In this document: one piece after another, positions 1-6,767 of the stretch | Layout of the letters: every line of letters starts with the position of its first letter | Numbering within the stretch: position 1 is the first letter of the stretch | Assembly: GCA_913049755.1 (NCBI GenBank) | Contig: CAJWXO010000043.1 | Span: 1-9,077 of the forward strand | Direction of reading: 5' to 3' | Length of the DNA: 9,077 bases | DNA from: an uncultured Cryomorphaceae bacterium | Lineage (GTDB): Bacteria; Bacteroidota; Bacteroidia; Flavobacteriales; Schleiferiaceae | The notes under the pieces: model-generated | Databases searched by the model: none | The model's input: only the letters and a program-made list of their open reading frames with translations | Told to the model about the DNA's origin: nothing | Program-made: the position numbers and the translations under genes

Positions 1-312
1 CGTTCCTAAAGTAATGGCAATAATACCATGAGAAGCATAGAAAGGCCCCCAGTTTTGAATATCTGTCTCCACACCACAATAGCCAGGAATGATTGCGATA
101 CCTGCATATGGAGGCACTCCGTTATTAGGATAATAGATGGTTGCGCCATCGTAATCAGGGCCATTTCTAATACCATCAATCCCTTCAACGAGAATAGATA
201 CCGAATATGGCCCAGGATTAGTGATAGAAGCCAAAGTAATGTCTTCACATTGAGCTTGGCAATTGGACAATAGTAAAAAGAAGAAAGTCGAGAAAAACAA
301 AAATTTAATCAA
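1..312 (-). CDS. Secreted alpha/beta hydrolase, polyester hydrolase (cutinase/PETase)-like, N-terminal part
   Basis: This is the first 104 codons of an exported hydrolase; the rest lies beyond the left edge. Residues 1-20 form a signal peptide: one Lys, then a long Phe/Leu stretch, ending near NCQA. The family call rests on residues 52-104: PDYDGATIYYP, then GIAIIPGY and NWGPFYASHG. These match, in order and spacing, the start of the core fold in bacterial cutinases and PETase (YYP strand, PGY oxyanion turn, WGPxxASHG helix). Tyr78 sits where PETase has its aromatic oxyanion residue. The catalytic Ser, Asp and His would all lie outside the window, so activity cannot be judged. No ATG exists in frame: the TTG at 310-312 best fits the signal peptide, with a second TTG at 298-300 as the alternative. 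A stop lies upstream in frame at about 361. Substrate is unknown; a general esterase or dienelactone-hydrolase-like enzyme is equally possible. Confidence 0.72.
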   Translation of the reverse strand, partial: MIKFLFFSTFFFLLLSNCQAQCEDITLASITNPGPYSVSILVEGIDGIRNGPDYDGATIYYPNNGVPPYAGIAIIPGYCGVETDIQNWGPFYASHGIIAITLGT

Positions 313-334
313 AGTACTTGGTTTTAATGAACTA

Positions 335-342
335 CTAAAATA
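335..342 (-). promoter_or_regulatory. Possible -7 box for the left-edge hydrolase
   Basis: Read on the minus strand this is TATTTTAG, one mismatch from the Bacteroidota -7 consensus TAnnTTTG. It lies 22 bases upstream of the TTG start, which would leave a short leader. No convincing -33 TTG is visible, so this is weak. Confidence 0.3.
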
Positions 343-461
343 CAGAATATTCTTCCAGTCCTATTCGCTCTTTGAGGATGATTGTCACTAAAAATATTTT
401 TAAATATAACTTTCAGCACATATATTTTTATAGTCATACCTTAGAGATTTTAGATTGTTTG

Positions 462-469
462 TAAATTTG
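462..469 (+). promoter_or_regulatory. -7 promoter box (TAAATTTG) for trmD
   Basis: A perfect match to the Bacteroidota -7 motif TAnnTTTG. A TTAG at 441-444, 17 bases upstream, is a poor but possible -33 partner. The box ends only 3 bases before the GTG start of trmD, so transcription would begin at or within the start codon. Confidence 0.5.
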
Positions 470-472
470 CCT

Positions 473-1150
473 GTGCGCATTGATATTTTAACCTTACTAC
501 CAGAATTACTTGAAGGGCCGTTTTCTGCTTCAATTATGAAGAGAGCTCAGGACAAAGGCCTTGTTGAAATACACATGCACAATATTCGGGACTACTCCAC
601 AGATAAACATAAGAATGTAGACGATTACCAATACGGCGGTGGAGCGGGAATGGTCATGAGTATTGAACCCATTGTAACAATAATTGAAAAGCTCCAAAAA
701 GAGAGAACGTACGACGAGGTGATTTACATGACACCGGATGGTGATTTATTGGAACAAAATATTTGCAATGACCTATCCTTGAGGAAGAACCTAATCATTC
801 TATGTGGACATTATAAAGGAATAGATGAGCGGGTTCGAGAGCATTTCATAACCAAGGAGATCTCTATAGGCTCATATGTATTGTCTGGCGGAGAACTTGC
901 AGCAGCTGCACTAACGGATGCAATTGTTCGGTTGCTTCCAGGCGTACTTAATGATGAAACCTCAGCGCTAACAGATAGCTTTCAAGACAATTTGCTGTCA
1001 CCACCCGTATACACAAGACCTCCAGAGTTTAGAGGATGGGAGGTTCCAAAGGTTTTGTTATCCGGTAATTTCCCTGAAATTGAAAAATGGAGAGAGAAAA
1101 AAGCCATAGAAAGAACACAAGAAAGAAGACCAGATCTTTTTGATGAATAA
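473..1150 (+). CDS. trmD: tRNA (guanine-N1)-methyltransferase TrmD
   Basis: A SPOUT-class enzyme that transfers a methyl group from S-adenosylmethionine to N1 of G37, next to the anticodon, preventing +1 frameshifting. The 225-residue length is normal for the family. Visible hallmarks are YGGGAGMV (54-61), [11 protein letters not shown] (111-121), [12 protein letters not shown] (130-141, part of the trefoil-knot cofactor site), [11 protein letters not shown] (149-159), the catalytic Asp168 in the TDSF motif, and YTRPPEF followed by VPKVLLSGN (191-199). The GTG at 473 is chosen because family members begin [10 protein letters not shown]; upstream TTG codons at 455 and 467 would add residues the family lacks and lie over or before the promoter box. 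The gene is not flanked by rpsP, rimM or rplS, its usual partners in many other bacteria, and is followed by an aminotransferase 73 bp downstream. Confidence 0.96.
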   Translation: MRIDILTLLPELLEGPFSASIMKRAQDKGLVEIHMHNIRDYSTDKHKNVDDYQYGGGAGMVMSIEPIVTIIEKLQKERTYDEVIYMTPDGDLLEQNICNDLSLRKNLIILCGHYKGIDERVREHFITKEISIGSYVLSGGELAAAALTDAIVRLLPGVLNDETSALTDSFQDNLLSPPVYTRPPEFRGWEVPKVLLSGNFPEIEKWREKKAIERTQERRPDLFDE

Positions 1151-1176
1151 GATGTTAAATTGTCACCCTTAACATT
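1151..1176 (+). other. Hairpin just after trmD
   Basis: GATGTTAA (1151-1158) pairs with TTAACATT (1169-1176) in an 8-bp stem including one G-U pair, with a 10-base loop. It starts directly after the trmD stop codon. No T run follows, so it is not a standard Rho-independent terminator; it may stabilise the 3' end or be chance in AT-rich DNA. Confidence 0.3.
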
Positions 1177-1197
1177 CAGTTCAGACTTGAATTTGAT

Positions 1198-1205
1198 TAA
1201 ATTTG
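1198..1205 (+). promoter_or_regulatory. -7 promoter box (TAAATTTG) for the aminotransferase operon
   Basis: A perfect TAnnTTTG match 18 bases before the ATG at 1224, leaving room for a leader of roughly a dozen bases. No clean TTG lies at the ideal -33 spacing; TTCAG around 1175 is the closest. The same TAAATTTGC octamer plus C precedes trmD. Confidence 0.55.
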
Positions 1206-1223
1206 CGCCAAAATAATATTTCT

Positions 1224-2417
1224 ATGATCCAACTGTCAGATCGCTTGTTAGCAATGGAAGAATCGGCAACGATTGCCATGTCTAGAAAAAGCCGCGAGCT
1301 AAAAGCCCAAGGAAAAGACGTAATTTCTTTATCTCTAGGTGAACCAGACTTTAATACACCACAATTTATTAAAGATGCCGCTACCGAGGCAATGGATAAT
1401 AATTTCACAAAATACACGCCCGTTCCGGGATATGATGATTTGCGAGAGAGTATCTCACACAAATTCAAAAGAGATAATAACTTGCACTATGATAAAGACC
1501 AAATTGTCGTCTCAACAGGAGCAAAACAATCCATAGCGAATGTCGTGTTAACCTTGATTAATCCAGGAGACGAGGTAATTATACCTGCCCCATTTTGGGT
1601 TTCCTATATTGAAATCGTAAAAGTAGCAGGCGGAGTACCGGTACTTGTAAATGCTGGTATTGACAAGGATTTTAAAATTTCCGGAAAGGACTTAGACGAG
1701 GCCATAACTCCGAAAACTAAGCTCATGATCTTCTCTACACCATGTAACCCAACAGGTTCTGTTTATGACCGGGAAGAATTAAGAGACTTGGCAAATGTCA
1801 TCAAGAATCACCCATCGCTAATTGTTTTATGCGATGAAATATATGAGCACATCAACTTTGAAAGCAAGCATGAGAGTCTCGCTCAGTTTAGTGATGTGTA
1901 CGAGCAAGTTGTCACAGTAAATGGTGTTTCTAAAGCTTGGGCCATGACAGGCTGGAGACTTGGATACATTGGAGCCCCCAAGACCATTGCAAGCGCTTGT
2001 ACAAAAGTTCAAGGCCAGTTTACATCGGGGACATCAAGTATTACACAAAAAGCAGCTATTGCTGCTATGAATGCTGACCCCAACATACTAAATGACATGA
2101 TTTCTGCGTTTAAGTCACGAAGAAGTCTTGTTCTCAATGCTTTATCTGAAATGCCAGGTATCAAAACAAATCATCCAGGAGGAGCATTCTATGTCTTCCC
2201 AGACTGTAGTGCTTACTTTGGAAAAACGAATGGTACCTCGACGATAAAAGATGCAAGTGACTTATGTCTGTACTTACTAGAAGAAGCTTTGGTTGCTCTA
2301 GTAACAGGAGATGCATTTGGAGATCCAAATTGTTTTAGGATTTCGTATGCGGCCTCAGAAGAGATGCTTACAGAAGCTATGCAGAGAATAGGAAACGCAC
2401 TATCAAAATTGAAATAA
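1224..2417 (+). CDS. aspC: PLP-dependent class I aminotransferase, aspartate aminotransferase type
   Basis: A fold-type I transaminase, most likely interconverting aspartate and 2-oxoglutarate with oxaloacetate and glutamate in the cytoplasm. The 397-residue protein shows the full active site: SLGEPDF (37-43), Tyr70 in PGYDDLRE, STGAKQ (97-102), PFWVSY (123-128), Asn175 in CNPTG, Asp204 and Tyr207 in CDEIYEH, the cofactor lysine Lys237 in SKAWAMTGWR, and carboxylate-binding Arg372 in FRISYA. Lys101 within TGAKQ is typical of the subgroup-I-gamma (Thermus/rhizobial) aspartate or prephenate aminotransferases, where it helps bind the substrate side-chain carboxylate; this favours aspartate over aromatic substrates, but prephenate cannot be excluded. 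ATG 1224 is preferred over the in-frame TTG at 1203, which lies inside the -7 box. The stop codon is followed with no gap by the GTG of the next gene. Confidence 0.9.
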   Translation: MIQLSDRLLAMEESATIAMSRKSRELKAQGKDVISLSLGEPDFNTPQFIKDAATEAMDNNFTKYTPVPGYDDLRESISHKFKRDNNLHYDKDQIVVSTGAKQSIANVVLTLINPGDEVIIPAPFWVSYIEIVKVAGGVPVLVNAGIDKDFKISGKDLDEAITPKTKLMIFSTPCNPTGSVYDREELRDLANVIKNHPSLIVLCDEIYEHINFESKHESLAQFSDVYEQVVTVNGVSKAWAMTGWRLGYIGAPKTIASACTKVQGQFTSGTSSITQKAAIAAMNADPNILNDMISAFKSRRSLVLNALSEMPGIKTNHPGGAFYVFPDCSAYFGKTNGTSTIKDASDLCLYLLEEALVALVTGDAFGDPNCFRISYAASEEMLTEAMQRIGNALSKLK

Positions 2418-3401
2418 GTGAATTACGAAGCTATTTTAAAGGAATTTAATGGTAAGCGAATACTCGTTATTGGAGATGTTATGCTTGACGCTTATATTCT
2501 TGGAAAAGTAACTCGAGTAAGTCCTGAAGCTCCAGTTCCTGTTGTTGCACTGGATAAAAAAGAAAATAGAATTGGTGGCGCAGGAAATGTGGCATTGAAT
2601 TTAAAAAATCTCGGAGCCTCTCCTATTATTGCTTCTGTTGTCGGATCGGATTCAGAAGGGCAAATCCTAGAAGATTTATTCCAGAAAAGAGGCATCTCGA
2701 CAGTAGGTCTGGTGAGAAGTGAGTTTCGTAAAACAACCGTGAAAACGAGAGTAATTTCATCAAAACAGCAGCTTTTGAGAATAGACTCTGAAGATACCCA
2801 CCCATTGTCAGCAGAGCATGATCAAGAGTTGTTTAGGAAAATTTTAGCGCTCGTAGAACATGGTTTGGATGCAATCATTCTTGAAGATTACGACAAAGGT
2901 GTTTTGAGTGAAAACAACATTCAGCGCATTATTCTTGAAGCCAACAAACACAAGATTCCAGTTACTGCAGACCCGAAAAAAGAAAACTTTCACCACTATC
3001 ATGGCCTGAGTTTATTTAAACCAAATCTGAAAGAACTGAAAGAAGGCCTAAATATTGACTTCAGTTTTGAAAATGAAAGAAATGACTTTGAAAATGCAGT
3101 ACAAAAACTTCGAACCGTCGTACCGCATGAAGTCTCACTAATTACTTTATCGGAGCACGGAGTTTATATCTGTAATGATTCCGAAAAAGCACACATTGAA
3201 GCACATAAAAGAGAGATCACTGATGTTTCAGGAGCAGGTGACACAGTAATTGCGGTAGCAACGCTATGCTTACTTGCCAATGCTCCAATTGAAGTTATTG
3301 CTAAAATCGCGAATATTGCAGGCGGTATGGTTTGCGAAAAGCCAGGTGTGGTAAGTATTTCATTTGAAGAATTAAAAAACGAAGTTCACGAACTCCTTTA
3401 G
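2418..3401 (+). CDS. rfaE1: D-glycero-beta-D-manno-heptose-7-phosphate kinase (PfkB family)
   Basis: A ribokinase/PfkB-fold sugar kinase, closest to the kinase half of HldE/RfaE: it would phosphorylate heptose 7-phosphate at C1 on the way to ADP-heptose for the LPS inner core. Evidence: [24 protein letters not shown] (18-41) is close to the HldE N-terminus; [15 protein letters not shown] (53-67) is PfkB signature 1; [13 protein letters not shown] (111-123) matches the HldE sugar-binding part; DPK (185-187) and KPNLKE (201-206) follow; DVSGAGDT (269-276) is the anion hole with catalytic Asp275. At 327 residues only the kinase is present, so the adenylyltransferase (RfaE2) must be encoded elsewhere. 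It starts with GTG immediately after the preceding stop (TAA then GTG), suggesting translational coupling. Another PfkB sugar kinase activity is possible but less likely. Confidence 0.87.
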   Translation: MNYEAILKEFNGKRILVIGDVMLDAYILGKVTRVSPEAPVPVVALDKKENRIGGAGNVALNLKNLGASPIIASVVGSDSEGQILEDLFQKRGISTVGLVRSEFRKTTVKTRVISSKQQLLRIDSEDTHPLSAEHDQELFRKILALVEHGLDAIILEDYDKGVLSENNIQRIILEANKHKIPVTADPKKENFHHYHGLSLFKPNLKELKEGLNIDFSFENERNDFENAVQKLRTVVPHEVSLITLSEHGVYICNDSEKAHIEAHKREITDVSGAGDTVIAVATLCLLANAPIEVIAKIANIAGGMVCEKPGVVSISFEELKNEVHELL

Positions 3402-3421
3402 CATTTAAGTGTTTAAGTATT

Positions 3422-4150
3422 ATGTCAGATAAAACAGTCAAACCGTACAACAGTGAGAAATCAAAGAAAGAAGAGGTTGAACAAATGTTCGACAATATTT
3501 CTGCGAAATATGATTTCCTAAACCACTTCTTATCCTTAGGTATTGATAAGATATGGCGAAGAAAGGCAGTTAGGGCATTGCGGTCGACTGAACCAAAAAG
3601 AATATTAGACATTGCAACTGGTACAGGTGATTTTGCCATTGCCAACCTAAAGCTTGATCCCGAAGAGGTAGTGGGTATTGATATATCCAATGGTATGCTA
3701 GAAGTCGGAAGACAAAAAATGATCAAAAGAAAAATTGACCATATTGTCAGTATGAAACAAGCAGACTCTGAATTGCTCCCCTTTGAAGATTCCTATTTTG
3801 ATGGATTGACGGTCGGTTTTGGCGTTCGTAATTTTGAGAACCTAGAAAAAGGACTTTCAGAAATGTTGAGAGTGCTTAGGCCAGGAGGTAAAGCAGTAAT
3901 ACTCGAGTTTTCAAAACCCAAAGTTTTTCCAATTAAACAAGCTTTTGGATTCTATTCGAAATATATTATACCTACACTCGGTAAAACCATTTCCAAAGAT
4001 AAAAAAGCATATGCCTATCTTCCTGAAAGCGTTGCTGCTTTTCCAGAAGGAAAAGACTTTACGGATATTCTAAGCAAACTAAACTATAAAGAAGTTACTG
4101 CAACACCAGTTAGCGGTGGGATTGCCACAATTTACACTGGAATCAAATAA
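3422..4150 (+). CDS. ubiE: Demethylmenaquinone methyltransferase UbiE/MenG
   Basis: A SAM-dependent C-methyltransferase for the last step of menaquinone synthesis, converting demethylmenaquinol to menaquinol. The 242-residue protein has a clear UbiE pattern: [20 protein letters not shown] ending at Trp46 (family signature 1, with Asp42 where His is common), methyltransferase motif [10 protein letters not shown] (62-70), acidic ribose-binding Asp87 in GIDIS, Asp115 in the adenine-contact region, [11 protein letters not shown] (131-141), [15 protein letters not shown] (150-164, signature 2) and PESVAAFP (201-208). Bacteroidota generally use menaquinone, so the MenG reaction is inferred rather than ubiquinone synthesis. 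It lies 20 bp after the kinase and 37 bp before porT, an arrangement known in related genomes. Confidence 0.95.
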   Translation: MSDKTVKPYNSEKSKKEEVEQMFDNISAKYDFLNHFLSLGIDKIWRRKAVRALRSTEPKRILDIATGTGDFAIANLKLDPEEVVGIDISNGMLEVGRQKMIKRKIDHIVSMKQADSELLPFEDSYFDGLTVGFGVRNFENLEKGLSEMLRVLRPGGKAVILEFSKPKVFPIKQAFGFYSKYIIPTLGKTISKDKKAYAYLPESVAAFPEGKDFTDILSKLNYKEVTATPVSGGIATIYTGIK

Positions 4151-4187
4151 CACTGCAACATTGAACGCTTCTTTCCGTTATCTGAAT

Positions 4188-4898
4188 ATGAAGTCGCTTC
4201 TTAGCATCATGTTTATCTGCCTATTTATGTTCAGTCATGGACAGAAATTAAAGCAACAAAGGTTCAAGAATTTTGATAAAAAAGCATTCAGATTTGGCTT
4301 TATGCTTGGAATAAACAGTACAGACCTTACTGTTTTTCAAAATCCAAATGCCTATGAAGATTATGGGTTAGTATCTGTTCAAAACGAATCACAACCGGGT
4401 GGACAGTTAGGAATATTGACCACCCTAAAGCTAGGCACACCTGTATTGCGCCTGCGGTTTATGCCAGGACTGTCATTTCAAGAAAAAACACTGACCTACA
4501 GAAGTTTAGATAGTACAAACTTTCCAAAAGGGATGAGCGAAGAAAGAATAAATGCAACATCATTGGATTTTCCATTGAGCTTTATTTTTAGAACAAAAAG
4601 GTTTAACAACTTTGCAGCCTATGCCCTATTCGGCGGTCAATATTCTATTGACCTTCAATCCCAACAAGATGCCTCACAAAACTATATTGATCCTTTTATC
4701 AAGCTAAATAGATACGATATTCACGGTCAGCTCGGTGGCGGAATAGACTTCTATGCCCCATTTTTTAAATTTTCTATCGAAGTGAAATATTCTCATGGAG
4801 TAAAAAGTACCTTTATACAGGACTATTCGCCAGTAGCAAAACCAATTGATCAGCTTTACAACAAGGGTTGGTGGTTCTCAATAATTTTCCAATCCTAA
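4188..4898 (+). CDS. porT: Type IX secretion system outer-membrane protein PorT/SprT
   Basis: PorT is a small outer-membrane beta-barrel protein required for type IX secretion and, in gliding species, motility (SprT). The ATG at 4188 gives a typical signal peptide (MKSLLSIMFICLFMFSHGQ) and a 236-residue protein, close to characterised PorT at about 240. An in-frame ATG at 4116 inside ubiE would bury the signal peptide and is rejected. Supporting features are NFDKKAFRFGFMLGIN (28-43), LDFPLSFIFRTKRFNNFAAYALFGGQ in two parts (127-138 and 139-151), an aspartate-rich D-x-x-x-Q segment, GQLGGGIDFYAPFFKFSIE (180-198) with the PorT-like DFY...FKF pattern, and a C-terminal aromatic strand ending in FQS. 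Alternating hydrophobic strands fit a barrel. The position beside ubiE supports the call, as do the probable T9SS cargo genes 2 kb downstream. Confidence 0.87.
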   Translation: MKSLLSIMFICLFMFSHGQKLKQQRFKNFDKKAFRFGFMLGINSTDLTVFQNPNAYEDYGLVSVQNESQPGGQLGILTTLKLGTPVLRLRFMPGLSFQEKTLTYRSLDSTNFPKGMSEERINATSLDFPLSFIFRTKRFNNFAAYALFGGQYSIDLQSQQDASQNYIDPFIKLNRYDIHGQLGGGIDFYAPFFKFSIEVKYSHGVKSTFIQDYSPVAKPIDQLYNKGWWFSIIFQS

Positions 4899-6430
4899 TG
4901 AAAGAAATCTCATTTTATGTCAGTCCTGAACAAGCAAAAGATATTTCTTACTTGGAGGAAGTAATCGTTGAAAAACTAAAGCTAAACGCTTCTAATTCTT
5001 TTCAATATAAATGGCACAAAAGAAGTATTGATGCCCGAAAGAAGGATATTAAAGTGCTTTGCACATTTCATGTATTTTTTGAAAATGAGACTCCTCCAAA
5101 AAATTATGAGCCAAAATTTGAACCTTTAAACCCACAAAAAGAGGTCCACATCATAGGCTTGGGTCCAGCAGGTATTTTTGCAGCGCTCAGTGCATTGGAA
5201 CGAGGGTTAAAACCAATTGTATTTGAACGAGGAAAGGCAGTAAAGGAAAGAATTAAGGACATAGGCCAACTGAATCGAAAAGGAATTGTGAATGGAAATA
5301 GTAATTACTGCTATGGCGAAGGCGGTGCTGGAACTTATTCCGACGGAAAGCTTTACACGAGATCAAAGAAAAGAGGTGCCGTCAGACAGGTTTTAGAGAC
5401 ATTTGTTTATTTCGGTGCGAATGAAGACATTCTAGTTGAAGCACATCCTCATATTGGGACAAATAAACTTCCAAGAATTGTTTCAGCAATGAGCAATAAA
5501 ATCATTGAAATGGGCGGTGAAATTCACTTTGACCATCAATTAACGGATTTAGAAATTAAAAATGACCGTATCCAATCAATTACCTTAAATAACGAAAAAA
5601 AAATCACCGTCAATAATGTGGTTCTAGCCACAGGTCATTCTGCACGTGATATTTTCGAACTTCTTCATGAAAGAGGTGTTCATCTTCAAGCAAAACCATT
5701 TGCACTAGGTGTTCGCGTCGAACATAGCCAAGAATTTATCGACAAAGCCCAATACCATGGCAGAGTTAACGATGATTATATACCTCCAGCATCTTATAGA
5801 CTGGTAACACAAGCGGAAGATAAAGGTGTTTATTCATTTTGCATGTGTCCGGGAGGTATTATTGCTCCTTGCGCGACATCAGGTGAAGAGGTAGTTACGA
5901 ACGGCTGGTCTCCATCGAAAAGAAATAACCCTTACGCAAATTCAGGAATCGTCGTCTCAATTGAGCCCGAAGACCTTGAAAATCCAAAGGACCCATTTTG
6001 CGGTATTAAATTTCAAAAACAAATTGAACATCAGGCTTGGAAATTAGCAGGTAAAAATCAAAAAGTTCCAGCGCAACGATTAGAAGATTTTATTCAAGGA
6101 AAAAAATCAACTGATTTCCCTAGAAGTTCATATCAACCTGGGATTACCAGCATAGAAATGGATGATGTTTTTCCTGAATTCATTACAAGAAGATTGCGGA
6201 ATGCCTTTAAAGATTTCAACAAGAAAGTTCCTGGCTTTATCACAAATGATGCTGTCCTTCACGCTCCAGAATCAAGAACATCCTCCCCTATTCTCATTCC
6301 AAGAAATAAAGAGACCTACCAACATGTTGATATTAAAAACTTATATCCCTGTGCAGAAGGTGCTGGATACGCTGGTGGAATTGTTTCAGCAGCCATTGAT
6401 GGCATAAACTGTATTCAAGCACTTCATTAG
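4898..6430 (+). CDS. FAD-dependent oxidoreductase, COG2509 type, function unknown
   Basis: A 510-residue flavoprotein of unassigned substrate. Residues 1-80 form a small N-terminal alpha/beta domain seen in this family. A dinucleotide-binding site follows: HIIGLGPAGIFAALSALERG (84-103) with Glu110 ending the second strand, then CYGEGGAGTYSDGKLYTR (138-155). Further family marks are VVLATGHSARDIF (241-253), FALGVRVEH (268-276), FCMCPGG (314-320), PILIPRNK (464-471) and CAEGAGYAGGIVSAAIDG (485-502), where FAD contacts close. Cys315 and Cys317 form a C-x-C near the active-site region, but a redox role is only a guess. The ATG at 4898 overlaps the porT stop (TAATG), implying coupled translation. 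It is cytoplasmic, with no signal peptide. The family shows remote likeness to geranylgeranyl-reductase-type flavoproteins, but the reaction here is not known. Confidence 0.85.
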   Translation: MKEISFYVSPEQAKDISYLEEVIVEKLKLNASNSFQYKWHKRSIDARKKDIKVLCTFHVFFENETPPKNYEPKFEPLNPQKEVHIIGLGPAGIFAALSALERGLKPIVFERGKAVKERIKDIGQLNRKGIVNGNSNYCYGEGGAGTYSDGKLYTRSKKRGAVRQVLETFVYFGANEDILVEAHPHIGTNKLPRIVSAMSNKIIEMGGEIHFDHQLTDLEIKNDRIQSITLNNEKKITVNNVVLATGHSARDIFELLHERGVHLQAKPFALGVRVEHSQEFIDKAQYHGRVNDDYIPPASYRLVTQAEDKGVYSFCMCPGGIIAPCATSGEEVVTNGWSPSKRNNPYANSGIVVSIEPEDLENPKDPFCGIKFQKQIEHQAWKLAGKNQKVPAQRLEDFIQGKKSTDFPRSSYQPGITSIEMDDVFPEFITRRLRNAFKDFNKKVPGFITNDAVLHAPESRTSSPILIPRNKETYQHVDIKNLYPCAEGAGYAGGIVSAAIDGINCIQALH

Positions 6431-6459
6431 AAGTATACAGCATATAATCCATTACCCGG

Positions 6460-6483
6460 AAGTGATTTTCTAACACACTTTTT
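6460..6483 (+). terminator. Weak possible terminator after the oxidoreductase
   Basis: AAGTG (6460-6464) pairs with CACTT (6476-6480) around an 11-base loop, and a short T run follows. The stem is only 5 bp with possible G-U extension, so it would be inefficient at best. Confidence 0.2.
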
Positions 6484-6633
6484 CTAAGGTTAAGATTTTA
6501 AATTATTGAAAATGATAGGCATCCCTAAAGCCGTTTAAACGTCTTGAACGTAAATGAATTGGCTTGTTGCTAATTGATCTCTTAACGAATCTGATCTCCT
6601 TAGAGTCGGTATAGAGTTCATTAGTCTTAGTAG

Positions 6634-6667
6634 ACACCTCATGTAATGAGTACATGAGGTGTTTTTT
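6634..6667 (+). terminator. Strong Rho-independent terminator
   Basis: A perfect 12-bp stem (ACACCTCATGTA at 6634-6645 with TACATGAGGTGT at 6651-6662), a 5-base loop and a run of six T from 6662. It points in the plus direction, ends the long trmD-to-oxidoreductase gene block, and separates it from the secreted-protein pair. Confidence 0.9.
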
Positions 6668-6713
6668 ATTTTAAAAACAGGTGTTGATTGCACGAAGAAT
6701 TATAAAAATATAG

Positions 6714-6721
6714 TACTTTTG
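6714..6721 (+). promoter_or_regulatory. -7 promoter box (TACTTTTG) for the first secreted paralog
   Basis: A perfect TAnnTTTG match. A TTG at 6688-6690 lies 23 bases upstream, at the long end of acceptable -33 spacing. Transcription would start near 6725, giving a leader of about 40 bases. The ten bases TACTTTTGCG recur before the second paralog. Confidence 0.65.
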
Positions 6722-6767
6722 CGCCCGTAAATCAATAGGTTTTTATTTCTATTATCAATAATAAACT

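Larger units (their letters stand above)
313..472. other. AT-rich divergent intergenic region
   Basis: This 160-bp gap separates the minus-strand hydrolase from trmD and must hold both promoters. Near its middle, positions 390-401 form a perfect 12-base palindrome of five A, TA, five T. This could be an operator or simply a bent AT tract; nothing else in the sequence decides between them. Confidence 0.5.
6431..6767. other. 337-bp intergenic region
   Basis: No convincing coding frame on either strand. It contains a weak hairpin (6460-6480), a PmeI-type palindrome GTTTAAAC near 6532, a strong terminator (6634-6667) and the promoter of the next gene (6714-6721). The 150 bases between the weak hairpin and the strong terminator hold nothing I can name; they could be operon 3' UTR or a small RNA ending at the terminator. 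Confidence 0.6.

Noticed and set aside
28..273. Plus-strand open frame of 81 codons and an overlapping minus-strand frame (6-248)
   Set aside because: Both lie over the hydrolase, whose own minus-strand frame gives a signal peptide and clear family motifs; these are chance frames.
455..472. TTG start for trmD six codons earlier
   Set aside because: TrmD proteins begin at MRIDI; the extra codons overlap the promoter box.
3301..3726. Minus-strand open frame of 141 codons across the kinase/ubiE junction
   Set aside because: It is antisense to conserved PfkB and UbiE motifs, has no recognisable domain, and has no promoter or start context.
4116..4187. Extended porT start inside ubiE
   Set aside because: It would place 24 polar residues before a textbook signal peptide and extend PorT beyond its family length.
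6520..6630. Possible tRNA or signal-recognition RNA
   Set aside because: No GGTTCGAATCC-type T-arm, no cloverleaf and no conserved SRP loop sequence could be found.
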